DNA of 14,192 nucleotides from positions 1-14,192 of the forward strand of contig JBDTRG010000061.1 of the NCBI GenBank assembly GCA_039931775.1. Direction: 5' to 3'. Made by a program: the position numbers and the translations under genes. Source of the stretch: CAIWHR01 sp039931775. GTDB lineage: Bacteria; Pseudomonadota; Gammaproteobacteria; Burkholderiales; Casimicrobiaceae. Below are positions 5,742-12,500 of the stretch, piece by piece (position 1 is the stretch's first letter; each line of letters begins with the position of its first letter). The notes beneath the pieces are model-generated. The model searched no databases and was not told where the DNA came from. It was given only the letters and a program-made list of their open reading frames with translations.

Positions 5742-7630
5742 TGTATCCGCTGCTCGACCCGATCGACAGTCCCGCCGCGCTGCGCCGGCTCGACCGCGAC
5801 GCGCTGCCGCAGCTCGCGCGGGAATTGCGGGCCTTCGTGCTGACCTCCGTCGCGCAAACGGGCGGCCACCTGTCGTCGAACCTCGGCACCATCGAGCTCA
5901 CGATCGCGCTGCACTATGCGTTCGACACGCCGCGCGACCGCATCGTGTGGGACGTCGGTCACCAGACCTACGCGCACAAGGTCCTGACCGGGCGGCGCGC
6001 ACAGATGAGCCGGCTGCGGATGGCCGGCGGGCCGTCGGGATTCCCGCGCCGGGTGGAAAGCGAGTACGACACCTTCGGCACCGCGCACTCGTCGACGTCG
6101 ATCTCGGCCGCGCTCGGCATGGCGATCGCCGCGCAGCGCAAGGGCGACGACCGCCGCGTCATCGCCGTGATCGGCGACGGTGCGATGAGCGCCGGCATGG
6201 CGTTCGAGGCGCTGAACAACGCGGGCATCGCCGGCGCCAATCTGCTGGTGATCCTCAACGACAACGAGATGTCGATCTCGGAGCCGGTCGGCGCGCTGAA
6301 CGGTTACCTCGCGAAGCTGCTCGCGTCGCGCCTCTACAATTCGGTGCGTCGCGGCGGCAAGGAAGTGCTGGCGAAGCTGCCGCCGGTGAAAGAGCTCGCG
6401 AAGCGCTGGGAAGAGCACATGAAGGGGATGGTGCTGCCCGGCACGCTGTTCGAGGAGTTCGGCTTCAACTACATCGGGCCGATCGATGGCCACGACGTCG
6501 ATACGCTGGTCGGTACGCTTGCAAACGTCAAGGAGTTGACCGGCCCGCAGCTACTGCACGTGATCACGAAAAAGGGTTACGGCTACGCTCGCGCGGAAGA
6601 CGCCCCGATCCTGTACCACGGCGTCTCGAAATTCGACCCGGCGGTCGGCTACGCGCCGAAGGCCCCCGCGAAGCCCGCGTACACGCAGGTCTTCGGCGAC
6701 TGGCTCTGCGACATGGCGGCTGCCGATCCGCGTCTCGTCGCGATCACGCCGGCGATGCGCGAGGGGTCCGGGCTCGTGCGATTTTCCCAGGAACATCCCG
6801 AGCGCTACTTCGACGTCGGCATCGCCGAGCAGCACTCGGTCACGTTCGCCGCCGGCCTCGCCTGCGAAGGGATGAAGCCCGTCGTCGCCATCTATTCGAC
6901 GTTCCTGCAGCGCGCGTACGACCAGCTGATCCACGATGTCGCGCTGCAGAACCTGCCCGTCGTGTTCGCGATCGACCGCGCGGGGATCGTCGGCGCCGAC
7001 GGCGCCACGCATTGCGGCGCCTTCGACCTCACCTATCTGCGCTGCATCCCCAACATGACGGTGATGGTGCCCGCCGACGAGAACGAGTGCCGGAATATGC
7101 TCTACACCGCGTTCACGCTCGATTCGCCGACCGCCGTCCGCTATCCGCGCGGCGCCGGCCCCGGCGTCGCCGTCGAAGCGACGATGACGGCGCTGCCTGT
7201 CGGCCGTGGCGAAGTGCGCCGCGTGACGTCGCGCCGGACGAATCGAATCGCGATCCTCGCGTTCGGCAGCATGCTGCAGCCGGCGCTGGCCGCCGGCATC
7301 GAGCTCGACGCGACGGTCGCCAACATGCGGTTCGTCAAGCCGATCGACGCCGGACTGGTCGCGAAGCTCGCGCAGGAGCACGACGCGCTTGTGACGATCG
7401 AGGAGAACGTCGTCGCCGGCGGCGCCGGCAGCGCTGTCGCCGAAGCGCTGGCCGCTTCAAGCATCGTTGTGTCGCTGCTTCACCTCGGATTGCCGGACGC
7501 GTTCGTCGATCACGGCGATCCTTCGCAGCTGCTTGCCGACTGCGGTCTCGACGCGGCCGGAATCGTCGCCTCCGTCAATGCCCGCTTCGGGCAGCGCCGG
7601 ACGGATCCGCTGGCCAAGCCGGCCGCCTGA
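5741..7630 (+). CDS. dxs: 1-deoxy-D-xylulose-5-phosphate synthase
   Basis: This 629-residue thiamine-diphosphate enzyme condenses pyruvate and glyceraldehyde 3-phosphate into DXP, the entry step of the MEP isoprenoid pathway (DXP also feeds thiamine and pyridoxal synthesis). Motifs are GGHLSSNLG (41-49), WDVGHQ (70-75), HSSTSISAALG (116-126), the ThDP/Mg motif GDGAMSAGMAFEALNNAG (145-162) with NDNEMS (173-178), and the catalytic glutamate E363 in GIAEQHS. Transketolase pyrimidine-binding and C-terminal domains follow to the end at full length. The ATG shares bases with the ispA stop (TGATG at 5739-5743), so the two isoprenoid enzymes are probably translationally coupled. All key residues seen are present. 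Confidence 0.96.
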   Translation: MYPLLDPIDSPAALRRLDRDALPQLARELRAFVLTSVAQTGGHLSSNLGTIELTIALHYAFDTPRDRIVWDVGHQTYAHKVLTGRRAQMSRLRMAGGPSGFPRRVESEYDTFGTAHSSTSISAALGMAIAAQRKGDDRRVIAVIGDGAMSAGMAFEALNNAGIAGANLLVILNDNEMSISEPVGALNGYLAKLLASRLYNSVRRGGKEVLAKLPPVKELAKRWEEHMKGMVLPGTLFEEFGFNYIGPIDGHDVDTLVGTLANVKELTGPQLLHVITKKGYGYARAEDAPILYHGVSKFDPAVGYAPKAPAKPAYTQVFGDWLCDMAAADPRLVAITPAMREGSGLVRFSQEHPERYFDVGIAEQHSVTFAAGLACEGMKPVVAIYSTFLQRAYDQLIHDVALQNLPVVFAIDRAGIVGADGATHCGAFDLTYLRCIPNMTVMVPADENECRNMLYTAFTLDSPTAVRYPRGAGPGVAVEATMTALPVGRGEVRRVTSRRTNRIAILAFGSMLQPALAAGIELDATVANMRFVKPIDAGLVAKLAQEHDALVTIEENVVAGGAGSAVAEALAASSIVVSLLHLGLPDAFVDHGDPSQLLADCGLDAAGIVASVNARFGQRRTDPLAKPAA

Positions 7631-7732
7631 CGTTCGCGGCGAAGGCGCGGTCAGCCGTCGCGCTACTGCGGCGCCCGTGCCACGGATTCGGAGGTTCGTC
7701 CGACGATTGCCCGGCGCGCGGCTGCCTGCGTC

Positions 7733-7738
7733 TACAAT
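7733..7738 (+). promoter_or_regulatory. candidate -10 element before the membrane/receiver fusion gene
   Basis: TACAAT lies 27 bases before the ATG at 7766. The nearest -35-like hexamer, TTGCCC (7707-7712), is 20 bases away, longer than ideal. Placement just before a gene with almost no leader is plausible, but the match is partial. Confidence 0.35.
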
Positions 7739-7765
7739 GCCGGCGCCCTGCCACCCTCGCCCTCC

Positions 7766-8539
7766 ATGACCCCGGCCGTGCTGAAAACCCGATACGACGC
7801 CTTCGCGCAACGCGTACTGGGATCGCTGTGCGAGGTCGAGCGTCGCGACGTCCGCGCGTTCGATGCGTGGTTCTATCGCGGTGGTGGCTGGCGGTTGATC
7901 TTCGTGATCGTCGGCGTCACGACGCTGTTCGCGTGGATCGCGTCGCACCTGCCCTGGAACATGACGTTTGCCGAGGCGGCGATCCTGTCCAACGTCATCG
8001 TGCTGATGCTGGTCTGGTCCGGCCTCACCGCGTGGTTCGGCTACCGCAAGTTCGCCGGCCGCCTGTTTCGCGTCGTCGTCACGGGTCCGCTGCTGGCGCT
8101 CGTCGGCGCGCTGATCGGCGCCGCGGTTGGCGGATTCATCCAGGGGGTGGACCCGGTCGAGTGGCTGCAGGACAGCACGAAGCTGCGGCACGTCATCACG
8201 GCCGCGCTCATCTTCGGGTTCCTGTATACGCTCTTCGACGCGCATCGGCCGCAGCTCGCGTTCCTGGACATCCGGATGCCGGGCCGGAGCGGACTCGACG
8301 TCGCGGCGGTGATCGGCGGCGAATGTCACATCGTGTTCATCACCGCTTACGACCAGCACGCGGTTCAGGCGTTCGAAGCGGGCGCCGTCGACTATCTGCT
8401 GAAGCCCGTCGACGCGGATCGCCTGGCGACGGCGGTGCGCCGCGTCAAGGAGAAACTGGCATCGAAGCCCCAGGATCTTTCCGCTCTCCTTGCCGAACTG
8501 CGCACGAAGCTCAACGTCGGTCCGACGCGGCTCAAGTAA
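7766..8539 (+). CDS. chimeric protein: four-helix membrane sensor region fused to a truncated receiver domain
   Basis: The protein has 257 residues. Residues 1-40 are a cytoplasmic N-terminus. Four hydrophobic segments follow at about 43-62, 68-92, 100-127 and 142-157, like the membrane region of LytS/AlgZ-type sensor kinases. At about 158-160 it changes directly into the middle of a response-regulator receiver: HRPQLAFLDIRMPGRSGLD with phospho-acceptor D168, then FITAYDQHAVQAFEAGAVDY with T193, and LLKPVD with K213. The receiver's first strand with its acidic pair is missing, as are the kinase H-box and ATPase domains. The frame ends at TAA 8537-8539, directly before a LytTR domain in the same frame. 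The likeliest origin is a deletion joining a kinase gene to its downstream LytTR regulator gene. Phosphorylation is doubtful without the acidic pocket. No Shine-Dalgarno is evident at ATG 7766. Probably a pseudogene, or a minimal membrane regulator. Confidence 0.7.
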   Translation: MTPAVLKTRYDAFAQRVLGSLCEVERRDVRAFDAWFYRGGGWRLIFVIVGVTTLFAWIASHLPWNMTFAEAAILSNVIVLMLVWSGLTAWFGYRKFAGRLFRVVVTGPLLALVGALIGAAVGGFIQGVDPVEWLQDSTKLRHVITAALIFGFLYTLFDAHRPQLAFLDIRMPGRSGLDVAAVIGGECHIVFITAYDQHAVQAFEAGAVDYLLKPVDADRLATAVRRVKEKLASKPQDLSALLAELRTKLNVGPTRLK

Positions 8540-8551
8540 TGGATCAAGGCG

Positions 8552-8854
8552 TTGGTCGGCAAGCAGGTGAAGCTCTTCGCCGTCGACGATGTCGTGTATT
8601 TCCAGGCAGACACGAAGTACACGCGCGTCGTGCTCGCCCAATCCGAGGCCTTCATCCGCACGCCGTTGAAGGACCTGGTCGCGAAACTCGATCCGGACCG
8701 TTTCTGGCAGATCCATCGTGGCACGATCGTTCGCCTCGACGCGGTGGCCGGCGTGCTGCGCGAGGACGCCGAAAGGCAGTTCGTGTTGCTGAAGGGACGC
8801 CCGGAACGACTGCCGGTCTCGCGCCAGTTCTATCACCTGTTCAAGCAGATGTGA
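8552..8854 (+). CDS. LytTR DNA-binding domain, cut off from its receiver by an in-frame stop
   Basis: Homology to LytTR begins at 8540, immediately after the TAA, with WIKALVGKQVKLFAVDDVVY. It runs in the same frame as the upstream gene to TGA 8852-8854. The domain is well preserved: FQADTKYTRVV, a middle part with AFIRTPLKDLV, FWQIHRGTIV, and a C-terminal GRPERLPVSRQFYHLFKQM. LytTR domains bind direct-repeat DNA in promoters, usually as the output of LytR/AlgR-type regulators. The only in-frame start is TTG 8552, with no Shine-Dalgarno, and it would remove the first conserved residues. The ATG at 8539 is in another frame. It is therefore best read as the severed 3' part of the 7766 gene, expressed only by read-through or re-initiation, although sequence conservation suggests the break is recent. 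Confidence 0.6.
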   Translation: MVGKQVKLFAVDDVVYFQADTKYTRVVLAQSEAFIRTPLKDLVAKLDPDRFWQIHRGTIVRLDAVAGVLREDAERQFVLLKGRPERLPVSRQFYHLFKQM

Positions 8855-8917
8855 TCGCGGCGAGCGCCATGCCGCGATGGGCGGCGCGGTCCGCCGGGCG
8901 CCGGACGGCGCGGCTGA

Positions 8918-8923
8918 TAAAAT
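8918..8923 (+). promoter_or_regulatory. candidate -10 element for the amidotransferase-mutL-miaA unit
   Basis: TAAAAT, within TGATAAAATC, lies 25 bases before the ATG at 8949 in otherwise very GC-rich sequence. No -35 consensus is found at the right distance, so this rests on a single hexamer and its position. Confidence 0.3.
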
Positions 8924-8948
8924 CGCGCGTTGCCGCAGCACGCCATCC

Positions 8949-9656
8949 ATGCGCCCCATCGCGATCTTCCGTTTTTCCCCGTCCGAGGGTCCCGGCTATT
9001 TCGCCGAGTGGCTCGACGCGCACGCGATGGCGTGGCAGCTCGTCGCGCTGGATGAAGGTGGGCCGTTCCCCGGGGATGCGCGCGCGTTCGCCGGCATCGC
9101 GATGATGGGCGGACCGATGAGCGTCAACGACGGGCTCCCCTGGACGCCGCCGCTGTCCGTGCTGATCAGGGACGCCGTCGGCGCCGGCGTGCCGGTGATC
9201 GGACACTGCCTCGGCGGCCAGCTTCTGGCGCAGGCGCTCGGCGCGGCGGTGACCCGGACCGACGTTCCCGAGATCGGCTGGCTCGACGTGACGGTCTGCG
9301 ACGCCGCCGCGCAGCGCGAGTGGTTCGGCGGACGTTCGGCATTCACGACGTTCGAGTGGCATAACGACGTCTTTGCGCTGCCGCCGGGTGCGAGGCGCGT
9401 GCTCACCAACGCGTTCAACGGCAACCAGGGGTATGTGCTCGACGATCGGCACATCGGATTCCAATGCCACGTCGAGATGACGCGCGAGCTCACGGAGACG
9501 TGGCTTGCGAACGGCGCGGACGAACTTCCGGCGCGCACGACGCCCGCCCTGCAATGCGCGCCCGACATCCTTCGCGATATCGACGCCCGCATCGCGTCGC
9601 TCCATGGAATCGCCGACGACGTATACGCTCGATGGTCGCAGGGTCTCGCGCGCTGA
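8949..9656 (+). CDS. class I glutamine amidotransferase-like protein
   Basis: This is a 235-residue stand-alone GATase1 domain. The nucleophile C87 sits in the elbow GHCLGGQ (85-91). The rest of the triad is H174 and E176 in FQCHVEMT, a variant of the common FxxHPE. AMMGGPMSVND (51-61) is the loop that leads the oxyanion region in GMP-synthase-like amidotransferases. The fold releases ammonia from glutamine, or in relatives hydrolyses gamma-glutamyl bonds. No synthase partner is encoded nearby, so the acceptor is unknown. The ATG at 8949 gives a typical first strand (RPIAIFRFS). The Shine-Dalgarno is weak. mutL begins 25 bases after its stop, so co-transcription is likely. Confidence 0.85.
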   Translation: MRPIAIFRFSPSEGPGYFAEWLDAHAMAWQLVALDEGGPFPGDARAFAGIAMMGGPMSVNDGLPWTPPLSVLIRDAVGAGVPVIGHCLGGQLLAQALGAAVTRTDVPEIGWLDVTVCDAAAQREWFGGRSAFTTFEWHNDVFALPPGARRVLTNAFNGNQGYVLDDRHIGFQCHVEMTRELTETWLANGADELPARTTPALQCAPDILRDIDARIASLHGIADDVYARWSQGLAR

Positions 9657-9681
9657 CGCGCGCCGGTTGCCTGATCTCGCC

Positions 9682-11481
9682 ATGCCGCCGATTCGCGCGC
9701 TGCCCGACCACCTGATCGATCAGATCGCGGCGGGGGAGGTTGTCGAGCGCCCGTCCGCCGCGTTGAAGGAACTCCTCGAAAACGCGCTCGACGCAGGCGC
9801 GACGCAGATCGAGGTCGACCTCGTGGGGGGCGGCATCCGGCGGATTCGCGTGGCGGACAACGGAGCCGGCATCGAGCGCGAGGAACTGCGCCTCGCGGTG
9901 CTGCGCCACGCGACCTCCAAGCTCGCGACCGCCGACGATCTCGATGCGATCGCGACGCTGGGATTTCGCGGCGAAGCGCTGGCGTCGATCGCCGCGGTGT
10001 CGCGCTTTGCGCTGGCATCGCGCGCAGCGGGCAGGCCGCACGCATGGCGGATCGAGGTCGACGGCGGAACCATCGGCACCACGGAACCCGCGGCGCTCGC
10101 CGACGGCACGGCCGTCACCGTCGAGGAGCTGTACTTCAATACGCCGGCACGCAGAAAGTTCCTGCGTACCGAGGCGACCGAATGGGGTCATTGCGAGGAG
10201 GCGTTTCGCCGCATCGCGCTCGCCCATCCGGAGGTCGGGTTCACGCTGCAGCACAACGGGCGCATCGTGCACCGGCTACAGGCGCACGGGCGGCGCGCGC
10301 GCGTCGCCGCGCTCCTCTCCGATGCGTTCGCCGTCGGCGCCGCGATCGTCGATCGCGAGGCCGGACCTCTCTCCCTCAGGGGATTTGCCGTGCAGCCGGC
10401 GTACGCGACGCAAAACGCGGGACAGTACGCGTTCGTCAACGGGCGATTCGTGCGCGACCGGATGCTTTCGCACGCCTTGCGCGAGGCCTACCGCGACGTG
10501 CTGCACCACGATCGGCAGCCGGCGTACGTGCTTTGGCTGACGCTCGATCCGCGGCTTGTCGACGTCAACGTGCATCCGCAGAAGACCGAAGTGCGATTCC
10601 GCGAGTCCGGCGCCGTGCATCAGTTCGTGCAACACGCTGTGGCCCGATCGCTGGCGACCACCGGTGCCGAGCAACCGGCGGTGTCGGCCGCCGAAAAACT
10701 CGGCATCGTCGCCGCGCGCGTGCCGCCGTTGGCGCCCGAGGTGCCGATCGGCGCCGATCGCTACAGGACGCAGTGGTCCGGCGCGCGGCAGGACGCGATG
10801 GCGCTAGGCGCGACCGAGCCGGCGCCGTTTTACGCGAAGCTCTTCGGTCCGCGCGAGGCCGCGGCGGCGGATGCTCCCGATCTCCCGGACACCGGCGACC
10901 CTCATCCGCTCGGGTTCGCGCTGGCGCAGCTTCACGGTGTCTACGTGCTCGCACAGAACCGCGCGGGCCTGGTGCTGGTCGACATGCACGCCGCGCACGA
11001 GCGCATCGTCTACGAACGGCTTAAGTCGGCGCACGACGAGCGCGTCCCGCTGCAGCCGCTGCTGGTGCCGGCGACGTTCGCCGCGTCGCCGCTCGAAATG
11101 GCGGCCGCCGACGAGCACGCCGATGCCCTCGGCGAGCTCGGGTTTTCCCTCTCGGCGCTCGGTCCGTCGACGCTCGCCGTGCGCGGCATCCCGGCCGCGC
11201 TCGCCGACGCGGACGCCGCGACGCTCGCGCACGCCGTGCTCGCCGAATTGCGCGAGTACGGCGGCAGCGAAGTGCTGACCGCGCACCGCGACGAACTGCT
11301 GTCGACGATGGCTTGCCACGCCGCCGTCCGTGCGAACCGGAGCCTTGCGGTCCCCGAAATGAACGCGTTGCTGCGCGAGATGGAGGCGACCGAGCGCGCC
11401 GGGCACTGCAACCACGGGCGTCCGACCTGGTATCAGTTGACGCTGGCCGATCTCGACCGCCTGTTCATGCGCGGCCGATAG
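9682..11481 (+). CDS. mutL: DNA mismatch repair protein MutL (endonuclease type)
   Basis: This 599-residue protein is recruited by MutS to mismatches. The N-terminal GHKL ATPase shows IAAGEVVERP, E33-N34-ALDAGA, D59-NGAGI and GFRGEALAS (94-102), then FNTPARRKF and NVHPQKTEVRF. A Pro/Ala-rich linker at about 345-400 leads to the C-terminal dimerisation and nuclease domain: D434-M-H-A-A-H-E440, a variant of DQHAxxExxxxE with E445; ACHAAVRA (544-551); and C576-N-H-G-R-P581, the metal-binding CPHGRP motif. MutL therefore probably nicks DNA itself, as in organisms without MutH. The start is ATG 9682, with no strong Shine-Dalgarno. miaA follows 12 bases after the stop, a widely conserved pair. Confidence 0.96.
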   Translation: MPPIRALPDHLIDQIAAGEVVERPSAALKELLENALDAGATQIEVDLVGGGIRRIRVADNGAGIEREELRLAVLRHATSKLATADDLDAIATLGFRGEALASIAAVSRFALASRAAGRPHAWRIEVDGGTIGTTEPAALADGTAVTVEELYFNTPARRKFLRTEATEWGHCEEAFRRIALAHPEVGFTLQHNGRIVHRLQAHGRRARVAALLSDAFAVGAAIVDREAGPLSLRGFAVQPAYATQNAGQYAFVNGRFVRDRMLSHALREAYRDVLHHDRQPAYVLWLTLDPRLVDVNVHPQKTEVRFRESGAVHQFVQHAVARSLATTGAEQPAVSAAEKLGIVAARVPPLAPEVPIGADRYRTQWSGARQDAMALGATEPAPFYAKLFGPREAAAADAPDLPDTGDPHPLGFALAQLHGVYVLAQNRAGLVLVDMHAAHERIVYERLKSAHDERVPLQPLLVPATFAASPLEMAAADEHADALGELGFSLSALGPSTLAVRGIPAALADADAATLAHAVLAELREYGGSEVLTAHRDELLSTMACHAAVRANRSLAVPEMNALLREMEATERAGHCNHGRPTWYQLTLADLDRLFMRGR

Positions 11482-11493
11482 TACCGAACCGAA

Positions 11494-12450
11494 ATGATCC
11501 CGATTGTGTTGCTGATGGGCCCGACCGCGTCGGGCAAGAGCGCGCTGGCATTGGCGCTCGCGCGGCGCTTCGCCGCCGAAATCGTCAGCGTCGATTCGGC
11601 GCAGGTGTATCGCGGCATGGACATCGGCACCGCGAAGCCCGATCGCGAAACGCGGGCGCGCGTCGCGCACCATCTGATCGACGTCATCGATCCGACCGAC
11701 GCGTATTCGGCAGCGCGATTCCGCGCGGATGCGATGCAGGCGATCGCCGGTATACGTGAACGCGGCGCCGTGCCGCTCGTGGTCGGCGGAACGATGCTCT
11801 ACTTCAAGGCCCTGTCGGAAGGACTCTCGGCGCTGCCTGCCGCCGATCCTGTCATCCGCGCCCGCCTTTCGGCCCGCGCGGCGACCGAGGGCTGGGCAGC
11901 GCTGCACGCCGATCTGGCGCGTGTCGATCCGCGGACCGCCGCCCGGCTCGAGGCGACCGACGCGCAGCGGATCCAGCGCGCGCTCGAAGTGTGCGAGATC
12001 GCCGGTCGACCGATGTCCGAACTGCAGGGCACGCGGGAGGCCGACGGCGCGCTTGGACCCATGATCGCCATCGCGCTGGTCCCGCAGGATCGCGCGGCGC
12101 TGCACGCGAAGATCGCCGAGCGCTTCGACGCGATGGTCGCGGCGGGGCTCGTCGGCGAGCTCGAGGCGTTGCGCGAACGCTACGCGCTGACCCCCGACCT
12201 GCCGTCGATGCGCTGCGTCGGCTACCGGCAGGCGTGGGACCTCCTCGACGGCCGTGTCGATGCCGCAACCTTTCGCGCGCGTGGAATCGCTGCGACCCGG
12301 CAACTCGCCAAGCGCCAGCACACTTGGCTGCGCGCCAGGCCATCGACCACGTTCGATCCGTCGATGCCGCGACTCGTGGACGCGATCGGCGAGTTCCTCG
12401 TTCGCAAGGGAATGCCCCCGCCTGACACCCAAGTTGTTGCTGTGCAATAA
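11494..12450 (+). CDS. miaA: tRNA dimethylallyltransferase
   Basis: This 318-residue enzyme transfers a dimethylallyl group from DMAPP to N6 of A37 in tRNAs that read UNN codons. The P-loop GPTASGKS is at 9-16. D34-S-A-Q-V-Y-R-G-M-D43 with IGTAKP is the family signature, D34 being the expected catalytic base. VGGTMLYFKAL (about 97-107) and RCVGYRQAW (about 234-242) are also typical. Its substrate DMAPP comes from the pathway begun by dxs, upstream in the same window. The start is ATG 11494, 12 bases after the mutL stop, so the two are probably one transcript. The 3' end overlaps a promoter for leuC. Full length, intact. Confidence 0.95.
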   Translation: MIPIVLLMGPTASGKSALALALARRFAAEIVSVDSAQVYRGMDIGTAKPDRETRARVAHHLIDVIDPTDAYSAARFRADAMQAIAGIRERGAVPLVVGGTMLYFKALSEGLSALPAADPVIRARLSARAATEGWAALHADLARVDPRTAARLEATDAQRIQRALEVCEIAGRPMSELQGTREADGALGPMIAIALVPQDRAALHAKIAERFDAMVAAGLVGELEALRERYALTPDLPSMRCVGYRQAWDLLDGRVDAATFRARGIAATRQLAKRQHTWLRARPSTTFDPSMPRLVDAIGEFLVRKGMPPPDTQVVAVQ

Positions 12451-12451
12451 T
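12422..12451 (+). promoter_or_regulatory. sigma-70 promoter for the leuC-leuD unit
   Basis: CTGACA (12422-12427) matches the -35 consensus at five of six positions. After 18 bases comes AATAAT (12446-12451), preceded by TG one base upstream (12443-12444), which makes an extended -10. Transcription would start near 12458, leaving a leader of about 43 nt. The promoter overlaps the last codons and stop of miaA. Confidence 0.6.
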
Positions 12452-12470
12452 CCTCCTTTGACCCGTTGCT

Positions 12471-12486
12471 GCCGGGCACGCCCGGC
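12471..12486 (+). other. GC-rich hairpin in the leuC leader
   Basis: GCCGGG (12471-12476) and CCCGGC (12481-12486) can form a six-pair stem with the four-base loop CACG, ending 14 bases before the leuC ATG. There is no T-run after it, so it is a poor intrinsic terminator. Its place between the predicted transcript start and the start codon could influence leuC translation. The leader is too short for a leucine-rich leader peptide. Confidence 0.35.
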
Positions 12487-12500
12487 CGGCTTTGCATGCC

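Noticed and set aside
8539..8580. ATG at 8539 overlapping the TAA, as a start for the LytTR domain
   Set aside because: It is in a different frame and reads into an arginine-rich shadow; the LytTR sequence lies in the original frame.
8854..8878. Inverted repeat ATCGCGG/CCGCGAT just after the LytTR frame
   Set aside because: Seven pairs with an 11-base loop but no T-run; terminator function cannot be claimed.
5521..9105. Very long plus-strand open frame (about 1190 codons) across ispA, dxs and the LytTR locus
   Set aside because: It is out of frame with genes whose motifs are unmistakable, has arginine-rich shadow composition, and reflects the scarcity of stops in high-GC DNA.
12458..12500. 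Leucine attenuator in front of leuC
   Set aside because: The predicted leader is only about 43 nt and contains no leucine-rich peptide frame or alternative hairpin pair.
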